Shown: piece by piece, positions 8,403 to 17,126 of the stretch | How the letters are laid out: each line of letters opens with the position of its first letter | Numbering within the stretch: the first letter of the stretch is position 1 | Made by a program: the position numbers and the translations under genes | From: Bacillota bacterium | GTDB taxonomy: Bacteria > Bacillota > Clostridia > Lachnospirales > Lachnospiraceae | NCBI GenBank assembly: GCA_023435895.1 | Contig: JAEZLH010000007.1 | Span: 62,001-126,000, forward strand | Direction: 5' to 3' | Length of the DNA stretch: 64,000 bases | The notes under the pieces: model-generated | What the model saw: only the letters and a program-made list of their open reading frames with translations | Database searches by the model: none | What the model was told of the DNA's origin: nothing

Positions 8403-8430
8403 AAGATAACCTAAACCATGATTATCTTCC
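8403..8430 (-). terminator. Weak hairpin downstream of the SMI1-like gene
   Basis: GAAGATAA (8403-8410) pairs with TTATCTTC (8423-8430). It is AT-rich and has no long T run on the minus strand, so it is a weak terminator candidate for the gene at 8557-9048. The surrounding 8310-8556 stretch shows no other gene. Confidence 0.3.
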
Positions 8431-8556
8431 TGCAATTTTTCTTAAAATTAAATATAATTAAATATAAATTCCGTTACTTTTCAAAAAGAAATAATGTGGA
8501 TAGTGAAGAATAATTGTACTAACCATCTATCTATAATCAAATCTTGTTAAAATTTT

Positions 8557-9048
8557 TCAGCTTTTCGTAAGTATAATTTCATTATCCATAACTAACTTAA
8601 TAAATTTATCAAAAGAATCTGCTATGATTTGAGGTTCCTCAAACTCTGGTTCAAAACCATAGACAACCCTTCCCTCATTGTTTAAGGCATAATAGCTATA
8701 CCCATTTTCCACTGACATTATAATTGGTATATTATTGTTCCAAAAATACTTTATATCTTCCTTCCAATCATTGTCTCCTTCAGCCGCATCTAAACTCATA
8801 GCTTCGAATTCATTCCACCTAAATACTATTTCAGAATCACCTATATATTCACTAATACAATTAAACCAAACTGTGTGGGCTTCATTAGAACATCGAGTAA
8901 CTTTTGATATAAAATTTAAATACGTATCATCTAGAAAATGATATTTTATTAGATTTTCTCTTATTAGTTCTAAATCTATATCATTTTTATTCTCAATAAC
9001 ATTCCACTTATTTAGTTTTAACCAGTCGATAAATATTTTTATTAACAC
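8557..9048 (-). CDS. SMI1/KNR4-like hypothetical protein
   Basis: A 163-residue acidic cytosolic protein with GTG start at 9048, seven bases after GGAGG. Features such as HTVWFNCISEYIGDSEIVFRW, then DWKEDIKYFWNNNIPIIMSVENGYSYYALNNEGRVVYGFEPEFEEP and a C-terminal helix SFDKFIKLV are those of SUKH-like immunity proteins: a strand reporting a status (Y.YYAL...G.VV.G..PEFEEP), then SF..F. It heads the minus-strand immunity-like run. The family assignment is by pattern only. Confidence 0.65.
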   Translation of the reverse strand: MLIKIFIDWLKLNKWNVIENKNDIDLELIRENLIKYHFLDDTYLNFISKVTRCSNEAHTVWFNCISEYIGDSEIVFRWNEFEAMSLDAAEGDNDWKEDIKYFWNNNIPIIMSVENGYSYYALNNEGRVVYGFEPEFEEPQIIADSFDKFIKLVMDNEIILTKS

Positions 9049-9368
9049 ACTGGTCCCTCCTATATTAATTTTTTATTTTATTAATTACTCTTCATGCAAT
9101 GCGATTGAAAAGTATTTTTCTTTTCATTTTATTTTTTTCTTCTCCAGGCTTAGTATAATTATGTAATAACGTTGTTGCAATTATATAGAAATTATTATCA
9201 TATGTAAACATAATTCTTCATAATTTACATCCATCTTTAGATCCATCTTCGTGGCATCTTTGTACAACACAGTTGCAACCCAACTCAAAATTTTTTTAGA
9301 AAACATGCAACCTTTAACTCCCCTCCAACGTCTAACTAAAGAAACAAAAATTTGAAGGGAGTGGTGTA
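9049..9368. promoter_or_regulatory. Divergent intergenic region before the CotH-type gene
   Basis: A 320-base region with no gene. A TATAAT hexamer lies near 9154-9159 on the plus strand but no strong -35 is visible at the proper distance. GTTGCAA occurs near 9174 and again near 9263. The ribosome site AAGGGAGTGGTG precedes ATG 9369. Sporulation-sigma promoters are possible for a CotH gene, but I cannot identify one with confidence. Confidence 0.3.
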
Positions 9369-12302
9369 ATGATATTGAAAAACAAACTAGGGAAATACCT
9401 CATTGGTTTTCTCATGGCAGTGCTAGCAATTGGATTTATATATTCCAATGCAATGAAAGCTAGCGCGGCCGAATTAGGGACATCCTATGACAAGCAGGTC
9501 ATTAAAGATTTGCTGGATGGAGGACAATTTAGCGCATCGGACACAGGTGTTAAGTTACAAAAGGATGATAAGGCCAACGGAGTTATAATATCCGGGCCAT
9601 TAAGCAACATCTCAAATTCCAAGTTCACATTTAATAAAGAATTTGATTTTGGTACACAGGGTCCGTCCTGGATTTTGGTAGATGGATTGGCTGAGATACG
9701 TAAGGATTTAACCTTGCAATTCTATCTGGATGATGCAACAGAGAGCTTTGCTACAGTGAAATTACAAAGACAGAAGAAGGAATACATATGGACTGCACAA
9801 AAAACAACATCAATTGAGATTCCCGGCAGCGCTATTACCGGAAAACACAAGGTTTCCTTCCGCGTTGTGGCAGGCGATAGCTCTAATGTGACTTTTCTTC
9901 TGAGATATATTGAATTTGTTAAAAACGATTTACCAGTGGTTAATCTGAATCTCGATGAGTCCAAGGGACTGATTGATGCGATGAATAGTGACCCGGAGCA
10001 TTTGACTGAATGCTACGGTAACATGACGCTTCAGATTCCCGAAGGCTATCATTCAGAATATTCAGATAAAACATTTAGTACAACAACCTATGAACTGGAA
10101 TATATTCGTGGCAGGGGTAATTCTACTTGGAGTGTGGATAAGAAACCCTACAAAATGAAGTTTAAAAACAAAGCTGACCTCTTTGGCATGGGCAAGAGCA
10201 AACACTGGGTTCTTCTTGCCAATTACTATGATGTTTCCATGCTTCGTAATAAGATGACTTATTGGCTAGGAAGCCAGCTTGGGATGGAATTCACCCCACA
10301 GTGTGTCTTCGTAAATCTTGTAATGAACGGAAAATATCTTGGAAGCTATTATCTGTGTGAACAGGTACGTGTCGGAAGTAGTGTTGTTGATATTGATGAC
10401 CTAGAAGATGATGACACTAAGAATGCAACCGACGAACCCACCATCACCGGTGGATATTTGCTTGGAATGTCTCCTTATGGGGATGAAGAAGGCCTCTCTT
10501 TTTCTACAACAAGAAACAATTCCTATGAAATTGAAAGTCCTTCCTTTGAAGGCTACACCAATCAAGCACAATATAATTACATTTCTAACTATGTTCAAAA
10601 AACGGAAGATGCTATCTACGGGAAAAATTTTAAGGATAAAAATGGCGTCTCTTACACCGATTATATGGATGTAAATTCTGCCATTGATTATTATTGGATG
10701 CAGGAAATATCCATGAACGGCGATGGTTTCCTCAGCACCAGTACCTACTTATATAAGAAAAGAAATGACAAGCTGTATTGGGGTCCTCTCTGGGACTTTG
10801 ATTATGTAGCCTGGGGTGCAACCGAGTTTAACGGAAATAATGTAGCCGGTTTCACACAAAACCAAAAGACTTGGTTTGCGCAACTGCTGCAAGATGATAA
10901 CTTTTATAATAAACTGGTCGCTCGTTGGCCTGCTATTAAGGCTAAGCTTTTAGAAGCTAGTAAAAAGGGTGGAAAAATCGATCAGTACGCCAATGAACAA
11001 CGAATTTCACAAAAATATAACTATGATATTTGGCCAATGTATAACAACTATGGCGAGGATATGTCCAAGGTTACCTATGATAGTGAAGTTAACCGCCTGA
11101 AAAGCTGGGTTAATGCACGTGTTGCATGGATTGATAAAAATCTAAGCAAAGTTAGACCTACCATGTATAGTGTTTCCTTCCAGGTAGACGGAAAAGACTA
11201 TTATAGTACAAGTGTTCAAGCAAATAATACGTTAGACCAACTACCGGACGAACCCACCAAAAAAGGATATATCTTTAAAGGTTGGTATACAAAAGGTAAG
11301 TTAAATAATAAGGATTATGAATATGCCATTGTAACCCCCGTCACGGTTACCTCCAATATGGTTATTTATGCAAAATGGGTCAAGGAGTCCAGTGTTGTTA
11401 AGGCAACCACTATCTCATTTGCCATGAAGGATATTTATGCTCCACAGTTCAGTATGGCTGTTCTCAAATTGGGCACCAGACCATTTGGAGGATATACCGG
11501 TAAGATTACTTGGACTACATCCGATATGGATATCGCAGGTCTTTATGAAAATAATGGTGTCGTCTACACTGGAGATAAAATAGGTGTTGCAACAATTACC
11601 GCAACCACAAGTACAGGACTGGTTGCAACCTGCCGTATTCACGTTGTAGCGAATATGGTTGATACCATTACCAAGTTCTCCACTGACCGCACACTCACCA
11701 TGGACATTGGCAGTTATAAGAAAATGAAGATTACAAAATCACCTGGAGCCAATGCGCTAGGTAACTTCAGCTATGCTTCGGATAATACTTCCGTTGTTGC
11801 TGTGAATGAGATTGGCGAGCTTTACGCAAAGAAGGTAGGAACAGCAAATATTTGTATCTATAATGCTGATAGTAATACCATGCAATTTTGTAAGGTTACG
11901 GTTAATCCAACGAAATTTGAATCGAACGGGTTAAAGTATCAGGTAATCGCATTAGGTGACATAAACTACGTTCGCTTAGTCGGTATAACCAGTAAAAAAA
12001 GCGATATAACCGTACCCGCATCCATAACCTACAAAAATGTCAAATACCTTATTAACGCCATTGGTGAGAAAGCCTTCAAGGGTAATGCCAATATTAAGAA
12101 AGTTATTCTAGGTTCCAATATCACTGAAATCGGTAAGGAAGCCTTTGCAGGCTGCAAAAATCTAACCTTAATTAAATTAGAAACATCAAAATTGACAAAG
12201 GTTGGAGCTGGAGCCATTAAAGGGGTCAATAACAAATTTAAGATTGAAGCGCCAAAGAATAAATTGTCTGATTATAAGAAATTGTTTGATAAAGCAAAAT
12301 AA
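9369..12302 (+). CDS. Secreted CotH-type protein with InlB, Ig-like and BspA-type domains
   Basis: A 977-residue protein with a signal peptide (cleavage near ASA-AE, residue 34). A presumed carbohydrate/accessory region spans about 35-195. The CotH domain (about 200-600) carries RGRGNSTWSVDKKPYK near 246, then HWVLLANYYDVSMLRNKM near 278 and GPLWDFDYVAWG near 473, where the DFD acidic residues correspond to the metal-binding motif of CotH kinases. Residues about 603-672 are a Listeria-Bacteroides (InlB) repeat ending GYIFKGWYTKG...IYAKW; about 678-850 hold two Big_2-like Ig domains; about 855-970 are a BspA-type leucine-rich region with IGEKAFKG and IGKEAFAGC. CotH proteins in Bacillus are coat protein kinases; here the secretion signal and binding domains suggest a surface or extracellular role instead. 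Confidence 0.88.
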   Translation: MILKNKLGKYLIGFLMAVLAIGFIYSNAMKASAAELGTSYDKQVIKDLLDGGQFSASDTGVKLQKDDKANGVIISGPLSNISNSKFTFNKEFDFGTQGPSWILVDGLAEIRKDLTLQFYLDDATESFATVKLQRQKKEYIWTAQKTTSIEIPGSAITGKHKVSFRVVAGDSSNVTFLLRYIEFVKNDLPVVNLNLDESKGLIDAMNSDPEHLTECYGNMTLQIPEGYHSEYSDKTFSTTTYELEYIRGRGNSTWSVDKKPYKMKFKNKADLFGMGKSKHWVLLANYYDVSMLRNKMTYWLGSQLGMEFTPQCVFVNLVMNGKYLGSYYLCEQVRVGSSVVDIDDLEDDDTKNATDEPTITGGYLLGMSPYGDEEGLSFSTTRNNSYEIESPSFEGYTNQAQYNYISNYVQKTEDAIYGKNFKDKNGVSYTDYMDVNSAIDYYWMQEISMNGDGFLSTSTYLYKKRNDKLYWGPLWDFDYVAWGATEFNGNNVAGFTQNQKTWFAQLLQDDNFYNKLVARWPAIKAKLLEASKKGGKIDQYANEQRISQKYNYDIWPMYNNYGEDMSKVTYDSEVNRLKSWVNARVAWIDKNLSKVRPTMYSVSFQVDGKDYYSTSVQANNTLDQLPDEPTKKGYIFKGWYTKGKLNNKDYEYAIVTPVTVTSNMVIYAKWVKESSVVKATTISFAMKDIYAPQFSMAVLKLGTRPFGGYTGKITWTTSDMDIAGLYENNGVVYTGDKIGVATITATTSTGLVATCRIHVVANMVDTITKFSTDRTLTMDIGSYKKMKITKSPGANALGNFSYASDNTSVVAVNEIGELYAKKVGTANICIYNADSNTMQFCKVTVNPTKFESNGLKYQVIALGDINYVRLVGITSKKSDITVPASITYKNVKYLINAIGEKAFKGNANIKKVILGSNITEIGKEAFAGCKNLTLIKLETSKLTKVGAGAIKGVNNKFKIEAPKNKLSDYKKLFDKAK

Positions 12303-12319
12303 GGTTTATAATGAAGTAG

Positions 12320-12351
12320 AAACAGCCGGGTTGTCAGAGACCCGGCTGTTT
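12320..12351 (+). terminator. Rho-independent terminator of the CotH-type gene
   Basis: A GC-rich perfect 12-bp stem (AAACAGCCGGGT, 12320-12331, with 12340-12351), eight-base loop and a short T run directly after. It starts 17 bases after the stop codon. Confidence 0.9.
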
Positions 12352-12361
12352 TTAGATTACT

Positions 12362-12402
12362 GTTCACTCCCAATGCCAGAGTTGAGAATTGGGGAGTGAA
12401 CT
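12362..12402. repeat. Second inverted repeat after the CotH-type gene
   Basis: GTTCACTCCCAAT pairs with ATTGGGGAGTGAAC with one bulged base and a loop of about 12 bases. It lacks a T run and lies just past the main terminator; function unknown. Confidence 0.4.
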
Positions 12403-12544
12403 GCAACGTTTTTAGACTTCATTTCGATGAAATATTACCTACATGGTTTTATTGCCCAAAGCAAAATGATATAATATATTTGCAGAGTAATTTTAGAATT
12501 CATAGAATTTATTACACATTTTTTGTTGGAGGGAGGTCATAACT

Positions 12545-12742
12545 ATGTTCTTATTCATTTTTCTTTCCTTAGTAGGCTTACTTCTTTTTGTATTTCCCAA
12601 ACGTGTTTGGGAATTTACAGAAATGTGGAAATCCAGCTACGCTACTGAACCGTCTGACTTATATATCATAACAACTCGCGTGGGTGGTGCTATATGCACG
12701 CTTATAGGGCTGGCAGGTATCATTACATTAATACTACTATAA
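12545..12742 (+). CDS. Small membrane protein, DUF6199-like
   Basis: A 65-residue protein with two hydrophobic helices (about 1-17 and 44-64) separated by a polar loop containing PKRVWEFTEMWKSSYATEPSD. The WEFTEMWK...EPS..Y...TR.GG....L pattern is that of DUF6199-type small membrane proteins found in Firmicutes. GGAGGGAGG gives a very strong ribosome site before ATG 12545. It stands alone between terminators. The role is unknown. Confidence 0.75.
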   Translation: MFLFIFLSLVGLLLFVFPKRVWEFTEMWKSSYATEPSDLYIITTRVGGAICTLIGLAGIITLILL

Positions 12743-12974
12743 CTGATAAGGGATAATGGTAACCATAATCCTGTTTAAAAAGAATTGGCTACTTCCTTGC
12801 TATTTTATAGTTTGAAAGGTAAATACGAAACAATATCACTTAATTATTTTGTACTCACAACAGATACGAATTCTTCACTCCAATGCTCCTTAGAGCTTGG
12901 CTTCCGTACATGAATAGAATCTGCTGTGCATACAATAATTATAATTTTCGAGTTTCACAGTTACCTACTATAAT

Positions 12975-14756
12975 TTAATCTATCTTGCTTAAAATAACTG
13001 CCTTTATTCGTCTTACACCTGCAGAGGAGGATTCTTCTTTCGTAATTTTAAAGGAGCCTAACTCACCTGTATTACTAGCATGTGGTCCTCCACAGATTTC
13101 ATCTGAATAACCAACTATGGAGTAAACTTTAACATTTTCTTCATATTTACTTGTGAACACTCCAATTGCCCCTGACTCATAAGCCTCTTTGATTTTCATT
13201 TCTTTTACAGAAACTTCAACCTTTTTATTAATTGCTTCGTTTACTATCCTCTCCACTTCATCAAGTTCCTCTGGTGTAACTTTTCTATGAAACGAAAAGT
13301 CAAACCTAAGTCTTTCCGGTGTTATATTACTTCCACGTTGAGAAATCTCCTCACCAAGTACTCTTCGTAATGCTGAATTCAGTAAATGTGTGGCTGTATG
13401 AAGCCTAGCAGTTTGAATACTATGGTCTGCCAGTCCTCCTTTGAACTTCTCACCAGCACCAATTCTAGACTTATTCTGATGCTCTGCAAATTTATCTCGA
13501 AACGACTCCATATCAACATAACAGCCTTTTTCCTGAGCCAGCTCACAAGTAAACTCAATCGGAAAACCATAGGTGTCATACAATTTGAATGCCAATTCTC
13601 CACTTAATGCACTGTTTATGCTGATGTTTTTAAGATATTGGTCAGCCTTTTTCAATCCTAAATCCAAGGTTTTTGTAAACTGATCATACTCTTTTTGTAA
13701 TTGCTCTTTGATAAATTCTTCATTTTCAGCTAATTCAGAATATATATCCTTGTATTGATGAATTATCACTTCGGCTAAATCACATAAATAATTCTCATTA
13801 ATTCCTGATTTTTTAAGAAGTCTTATCACTCTACGAATCAAACGCCTTAATATATAGCCCTGTTCCGCATTTGATGGACATATCTGTTGTTGGTCTCCTA
13901 ATATAAAACTAATTGCCCTAATATGTTCGCAGATAATTCGTTTCTCTCTTACTGGCATTTCAGCGTTGAATTTCTCAAGAATATTATTTAACTGGTTCAT
14001 AACGGTAATAAACAGTTCTGTATCATAAACATTATCTTTCCCGTTAAATATTGTTAGCACACGCTCGAGCCCCATTCCTGTATCCACGTTTTTCTGTTGT
14101 AGTTCTGTGAAGCTTCCGTCAGCTCCCTTATTAAATTGCATAAATACATTGTTCCATATCTCAACGTATTTTCCACAATTGCATGATGGTCCACACTTCT
14201 CATTACATTTTGGTTTTCCCATATCATAAAACATTTCAGTATCCGGGCCACATGGTCCTGTCTGACCTGCCGGACCCCACCAATTTTCTTCCCGTCCATA
14301 AAAAAATATCTGGCTCTGCTTTAACCCCTTTTGCTTCCAAATGATTTCAGACTCCGTATCACGAGGTACGAGCAAATCTCCTTCAAACACGGTTACTGCC
14401 AGCCGTTCTTTTGGAATGTTTAATTTGCTTGTCAAAAAATCATAGCTCATTGATATGACTTCTTCTTTGAAATAATCACCCAATGACCAATTACCCAGCA
14501 TTTCAAAAAAGGTCAAATGGGTATCATCTCCTACCTCCTCCATATCTCCTGTTCTTACACATTTTTGAATATTAGTAAGGCGTTTCCCTTGTGGATGACT
14601 TTCTCCTAACAAATATGGTACCAATGGATGCATTCCTGCCGTAGTAAACAAAACAGTTGGATCATTTTCCGGCAAAAGCGAAGCAGACGCGATTTCTTTG
14701 TGCCCCCTTTCTTCAAAAAATTTCACATACATCCTTCTCAACTCATTTGCTGTCAT
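12975..14756 (-). CDS. Alanyl-tRNA synthetase, short form lacking the C-terminal domain
   Basis: A 593-residue class II synthetase that charges tRNA-Ala. Motif 1 region NDPTVLFTTAGMHPLVPYL is near residue 31, motif 2 THLTFFEMLGNWSLGDY near 80 and motif 3 GMGLERVL near 230. The tRNA-binding and editing domains follow, with editing-site metal ligands HTATH near residue 458 and CGGPH near 556, so proofreading residues are kept. It stops right after the editing domain (AGVRRIKAV), lacking the ~270-residue C-Ala/DHHA1 part of the usual ~870-residue enzyme. ATG 14756 is chosen because AAGGAG precedes it. A T-box leader controls it. Probably a second alaS in this genome; a complete copy is not in the window. 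Confidence 0.88.
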   Translation of the reverse strand: MTANELRRMYVKFFEERGHKEIASASLLPENDPTVLFTTAGMHPLVPYLLGESHPQGKRLTNIQKCVRTGDMEEVGDDTHLTFFEMLGNWSLGDYFKEEVISMSYDFLTSKLNIPKERLAVTVFEGDLLVPRDTESEIIWKQKGLKQSQIFFYGREENWWGPAGQTGPCGPDTEMFYDMGKPKCNEKCGPSCNCGKYVEIWNNVFMQFNKGADGSFTELQQKNVDTGMGLERVLTIFNGKDNVYDTELFITVMNQLNNILEKFNAEMPVREKRIICEHIRAISFILGDQQQICPSNAEQGYILRRLIRRVIRLLKKSGINENYLCDLAEVIIHQYKDIYSELAENEEFIKEQLQKEYDQFTKTLDLGLKKADQYLKNISINSALSGELAFKLYDTYGFPIEFTCELAQEKGCYVDMESFRDKFAEHQNKSRIGAGEKFKGGLADHSIQTARLHTATHLLNSALRRVLGEEISQRGSNITPERLRFDFSFHRKVTPEELDEVERIVNEAINKKVEVSVKEMKIKEAYESGAIGVFTSKYEENVKVYSIVGYSDEICGGPHASNTGELGSFKITKEESSSAGVRRIKAVILSKID

Positions 14757-14784
14757 TGATATTTCTCCTTTCCGTTTATTTAAC

Positions 14785-15075
14785 CAAAACAAAAAGCCCT
14801 AAGCTGACTAATTGTCAACTTAGGGCGAACCATTGTGTCCGTGTTACCACCTAATTTCAGATTTCTCTGCACTTTATCAATACGGGATAGCTCCGATATT
14901 GTTTCCTGAATAACGGTGGAACTCCGTTGAAGCCTACTAAGATTTATCTGTTCGGTTCACAGCTCCGAGACTGCTTCCATATTAGTTCAATGAAGATTCG
15001 CACCCACCATCTTCTCTCTGTGAAATCGCTAATACTTACTATTTCTCATCAAAGCCTTTTTTGTTTTAATTTGGA
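14785..15075 (-). ncRNA. T-box riboswitch leader, alanine-type
   Basis: Upstream of the AlaRS gene, the minus strand carries the hallmarks of a T-box. Stem I shows an AGTA-containing strand (AAATAGTAAGTA) and AGAGAGAAGATGG. On its 3' side GGAA-GCA-GTCTCGGAGC places a GCA alanine codon (14974-14972) in the specifier position, by analogy with the glyQS leader. The T-box sequence reads AGGTGGTAACACGG (14852-14839), a variant of the usual AGGGTGGNACCGCG. A terminator follows (GCCCTAAG...CTTAGGGC, 14796-14826, then TTTTTG). Uncharged tRNA-Ala should promote antitermination. The start boundary near 15075 is approximate. Confidence 0.88.
14796..14826 (-). terminator. T-box-controlled attenuator terminator
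   Basis: On the minus strand a stem GCCCTAAG-TTGAC with GTCAGCTTAGGGC is followed by TTTTTGTTTT. It is the terminator that the T-box antiterminator competes with, 40 bases ahead of the AlaRS start codon. Confidence 0.85.
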
Positions 15076-15152
15076 ATAATGCTATCACACTCGAGTCGTT
15101 GTGTCAATCAATAAAATTATTTAAGCATACCTTGCGCTAATTATTTAAATTT

Positions 15153-15671
15153 TTATTTTTCTAAACTCTCTTTTTGTTTAAATTTTTCCAAGCGATAATG
15201 CCCTTCCTCATCCAACTGCTTCACACCATTTTTAAATCCATACCCAAATTTCCGATAAAAATCTACTGCCGTAATAGATGCAGGAATCTCCACTCTTTCT
15301 GCCCTTAAAAATAGTTCATCCTGCTCTAATGTATGTATAATTGTTCGTCCAATTCCTTTACCATGAAGCTCAGGTAAAACAAATATAGTAAGTAAAATAC
15401 TTTCTGTCTCACTTCCCCAAAAGCTTGATATAGAGCCCACACCTATGATTCTTTCATCCAAACAAAACACGTACATATTGGCATAACTAGCTACTCCTTT
15501 GACCCATTCTGAATTATGTGTTATTACCATTTCATGGATTATTTCCTGGCTATAATCTTTACTGTTTACTTCCTTGAAATTCCGTATAATTAAGCCCGCA
15601 ACCTCTTCTGCATCTGCTTCGCAAAACCTTCTAATCACTACATTATCTCTTTCATATTCAATCGAAGACAT
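15153..15671 (-). CDS. GNAT family N-acetyltransferase
   Basis: A single-domain acetyltransferase of 172 residues. The acetyl-CoA motif FVLPELHGKGIGRTIIHTLEQ lies near residues 110-130 (key residues H-GKGIG). An IRRFCEADAEEVAGLI start and FYRKFGYGFKNG end (Y..GF) are typical of the family. The open frame extends to 15737, but ATG 15671 has AAGGA upstream and the extra N-terminal codons run through a terminator-like hairpin (15719-15752), so the shorter form is preferred. Substrate unknown. Confidence 0.85.
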   Translation of the reverse strand: MSSIEYERDNVVIRRFCEADAEEVAGLIIRNFKEVNSKDYSQEIIHEMVITHNSEWVKGVASYANMYVFCLDERIIGVGSISSFWGSETESILLTIFVLPELHGKGIGRTIIHTLEQDELFLRAERVEIPASITAVDFYRKFGYGFKNGVKQLDEEGHYRLEKFKQKESLEK

Positions 15672-15718
15672 ATTATCGGTAATCCTTCCGTTCTTGTTTA
15701 TTTTGATAAATGCAAAAA

Positions 15719-15752
15719 ATCGCACCAAACATTCCAATATGTCTGGTGCGAT
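15719..15752 (-). terminator. Terminator-like hairpin upstream of the acetyltransferase
   Basis: ATCGCACCAAACAT pairs with ATGTCTGGTGCGAT (one mismatch) around a six-base loop, followed on the minus strand by TTTTTT. It can end a minus-strand transcript coming from higher coordinates, such as that of the gene at 16277-16672. Confidence 0.65.
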
Positions 15753-16276
15753 ATCCTTGTGAAGTAGTATTTTTATCAGTTATAGAATCAACTGAAATCA
15801 AACTATACATTCTCATCTATGCACAGACATATAAGACCTATCAGCTTATAACTGTGCATTTTTCAAAGTTCAGCTACAAGCAAATATGTCTATAATACAT
15901 GTACATATATCTTCTTGAATGTATGTTTTGATTCATTTGCGTTCTCCTTAATTTTTATTCTATCCCACAGTATAAAAAAACCAAACTTAAAAGTTTGGTT
16001 TTCAATCTTATTTCATTACTTATTGTACCTTGAAAACAGGTAGACGTAGATATCAGAATTATTATTTACATTCTCGATAGTGGTCAGTGTTAATTTCATC
16101 CTCATACTCGATTGGCTCTATTCTCAAATATCATTGCTTAACCTAATCTTCAACGTTCTTCAAGTCAAATATAACAAACAGAAAGTCATAGACAAGTTTT
16201 TCTTTTCTTATAACAATACTTTAGTTTAAGAATTGGTATTTCATTAGTTAACAAATTATCTAAATTAGAAAATTAA
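15753..16276. other. Gene-free stretch with one terminator
   Basis: About 520 bases without a credible coding frame. The only clear element is a perfect AT-rich inverted repeat AAAACCAAACTT (15977-15988) with its complement at 15991-16002, an A/T-flanked bidirectional terminator candidate. Confidence 0.5.
15977..16002. terminator. Bidirectional terminator candidate
   Basis: Perfect 12-bp inverted repeat with A tract on the left and T tract on the right. It lies downstream of the secreted-protein gene at 16277. Confidence 0.65.
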
Positions 16277-16672
16277 TTAATCCATTAAAAATTCAAATCC
16301 TTGAATAAAAGCATCAGCTGTCAATGACATATATACCCCCATCCTACCACCGTAGAATACATAACCGCCATTAATACCAGCTCCAGGTTTATAATCCATT
16401 GTATATGCACCTAAGTATCTAGTATTCGCTCCAGGATAGTTTTGACTTATTACATACAATCCACACTTGGAACATTTCGATACACACACTAAATCTTTAT
16501 CGATAGAACCTGGCTTTGAAGGCGTACCATTATAACAAACTCCTAGACCAAATGGATGCATTTGATGTTTTCCACTAACACATGTTACCGTATACGCATG
16601 AGCCTCATGACTTACTGGAGTTAATAAAAATACAAGAGCAACGCATAAAAAAAATGTAAAAAGTTTTTTCAT
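16277..16672 (-). CDS. Small secreted protein, function unknown
   Basis: A 131-residue protein with a clear signal peptide (MKKLFTFFLCVALVFLLTPVSHEAHA, cleavage near residue 26). The mature part has five cysteines, including a CSKC pair (C-x2-C-x2-C style in CVSKCSKCG), several His residues and many glycines, and looks small and disulfide-bonded or metal-binding. GGAGG lies seven to ten bases before ATG 16672. It has no obvious operon partner; flanks are gene-free. Codon use and AT content are like the other accessory genes of the left part. Confidence 0.75.
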   Translation of the reverse strand: MKKLFTFFLCVALVFLLTPVSHEAHAYTVTCVSGKHQMHPFGLGVCYNGTPSKPGSIDKDLVCVSKCSKCGLYVISQNYPGANTRYLGAYTMDYKPGAGINGGYVFYGGRMGVYMSLTADAFIQGFEFLMD

Positions 16673-16800
16673 ATAAAATCCTCCTTAGTAATTATTCTTG
16701 TCTATATAATGTATATTATTTCATAAATCTTCTATTGTCAACATTTTTTTCCGTTTAATGAAAAATTTTCACATGTAAAATATTGAAATTAGAAAATTAA

Positions 16801-17037
16801 AACAGCAATTGAGGAAGCTTATGAAATTGATAACTATACTTTTTACGAAACCATATTATAAAGATCATCGCAAAGAACGATAGAACCAAGAAGTAGAGCA
16901 TTAAACTATATGACCAGGTTATATAAAGGATTTTAAAACTACTTGAAAGAAGCCAATATCAGCAAAATTTACTTATTATTTAAAGCGACCGTTATCAAGA
17001 AAACGGAGTACAATGATTGTTTAATCTTATTATCATA
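16801..17037 (+). pseudogene. Possible degraded coding fragment
   Basis: The plus strand reads as protein-like text (TAIEEAYEIDNYTFYETIL, then SSQRTIEPRSRALNYMTRL, then NYLKEANISKIYLLFKATVIKK) in one frame interrupted by two in-frame stops and without a start codon. This could be the decayed remains of a gene. Chance cannot be excluded in AT-rich DNA. No other gene is seen in 16673-17126. Confidence 0.25.
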
Positions 17038-17041
17038 AAAA

Positions 17042-17088
17042 CCCCCCTAGAAATCACTTGCACAAATTGTAAGTAATTTCTAGGGGGG
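17042..17088 (-). terminator. Strong terminator-like hairpin after the RlmD-type gene
   Basis: CCCCCCTAGAAAT pairs with ATTTCTAGGGGGG, and ACTT/AAGT extends it inward. It lies about 40 bases past the stop codon of the methyltransferase gene on the minus strand, where it is followed by TTTTTATGAT. Confidence 0.75.
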
Positions 17089-17126
17089 AGTCAATTTATA
17101 TTATTCCAATTTCATTATTTATTATG

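Noticed and set aside
12844..12940. Minus-strand protein-like text (TADSIHVRKPSSKEHWSEEF) between a small membrane gene and AlaRS
   Set aside because: It resembles an antitoxin tail but is only about 33 residues with a stop just upstream and no start; too short to support as a gene or pseudogene.
12339..13000. Possible transposon remnant suggested by short inverted repeats around 12362-12402
   Set aside because: No transposase text, no target duplication and no further copies in the window.
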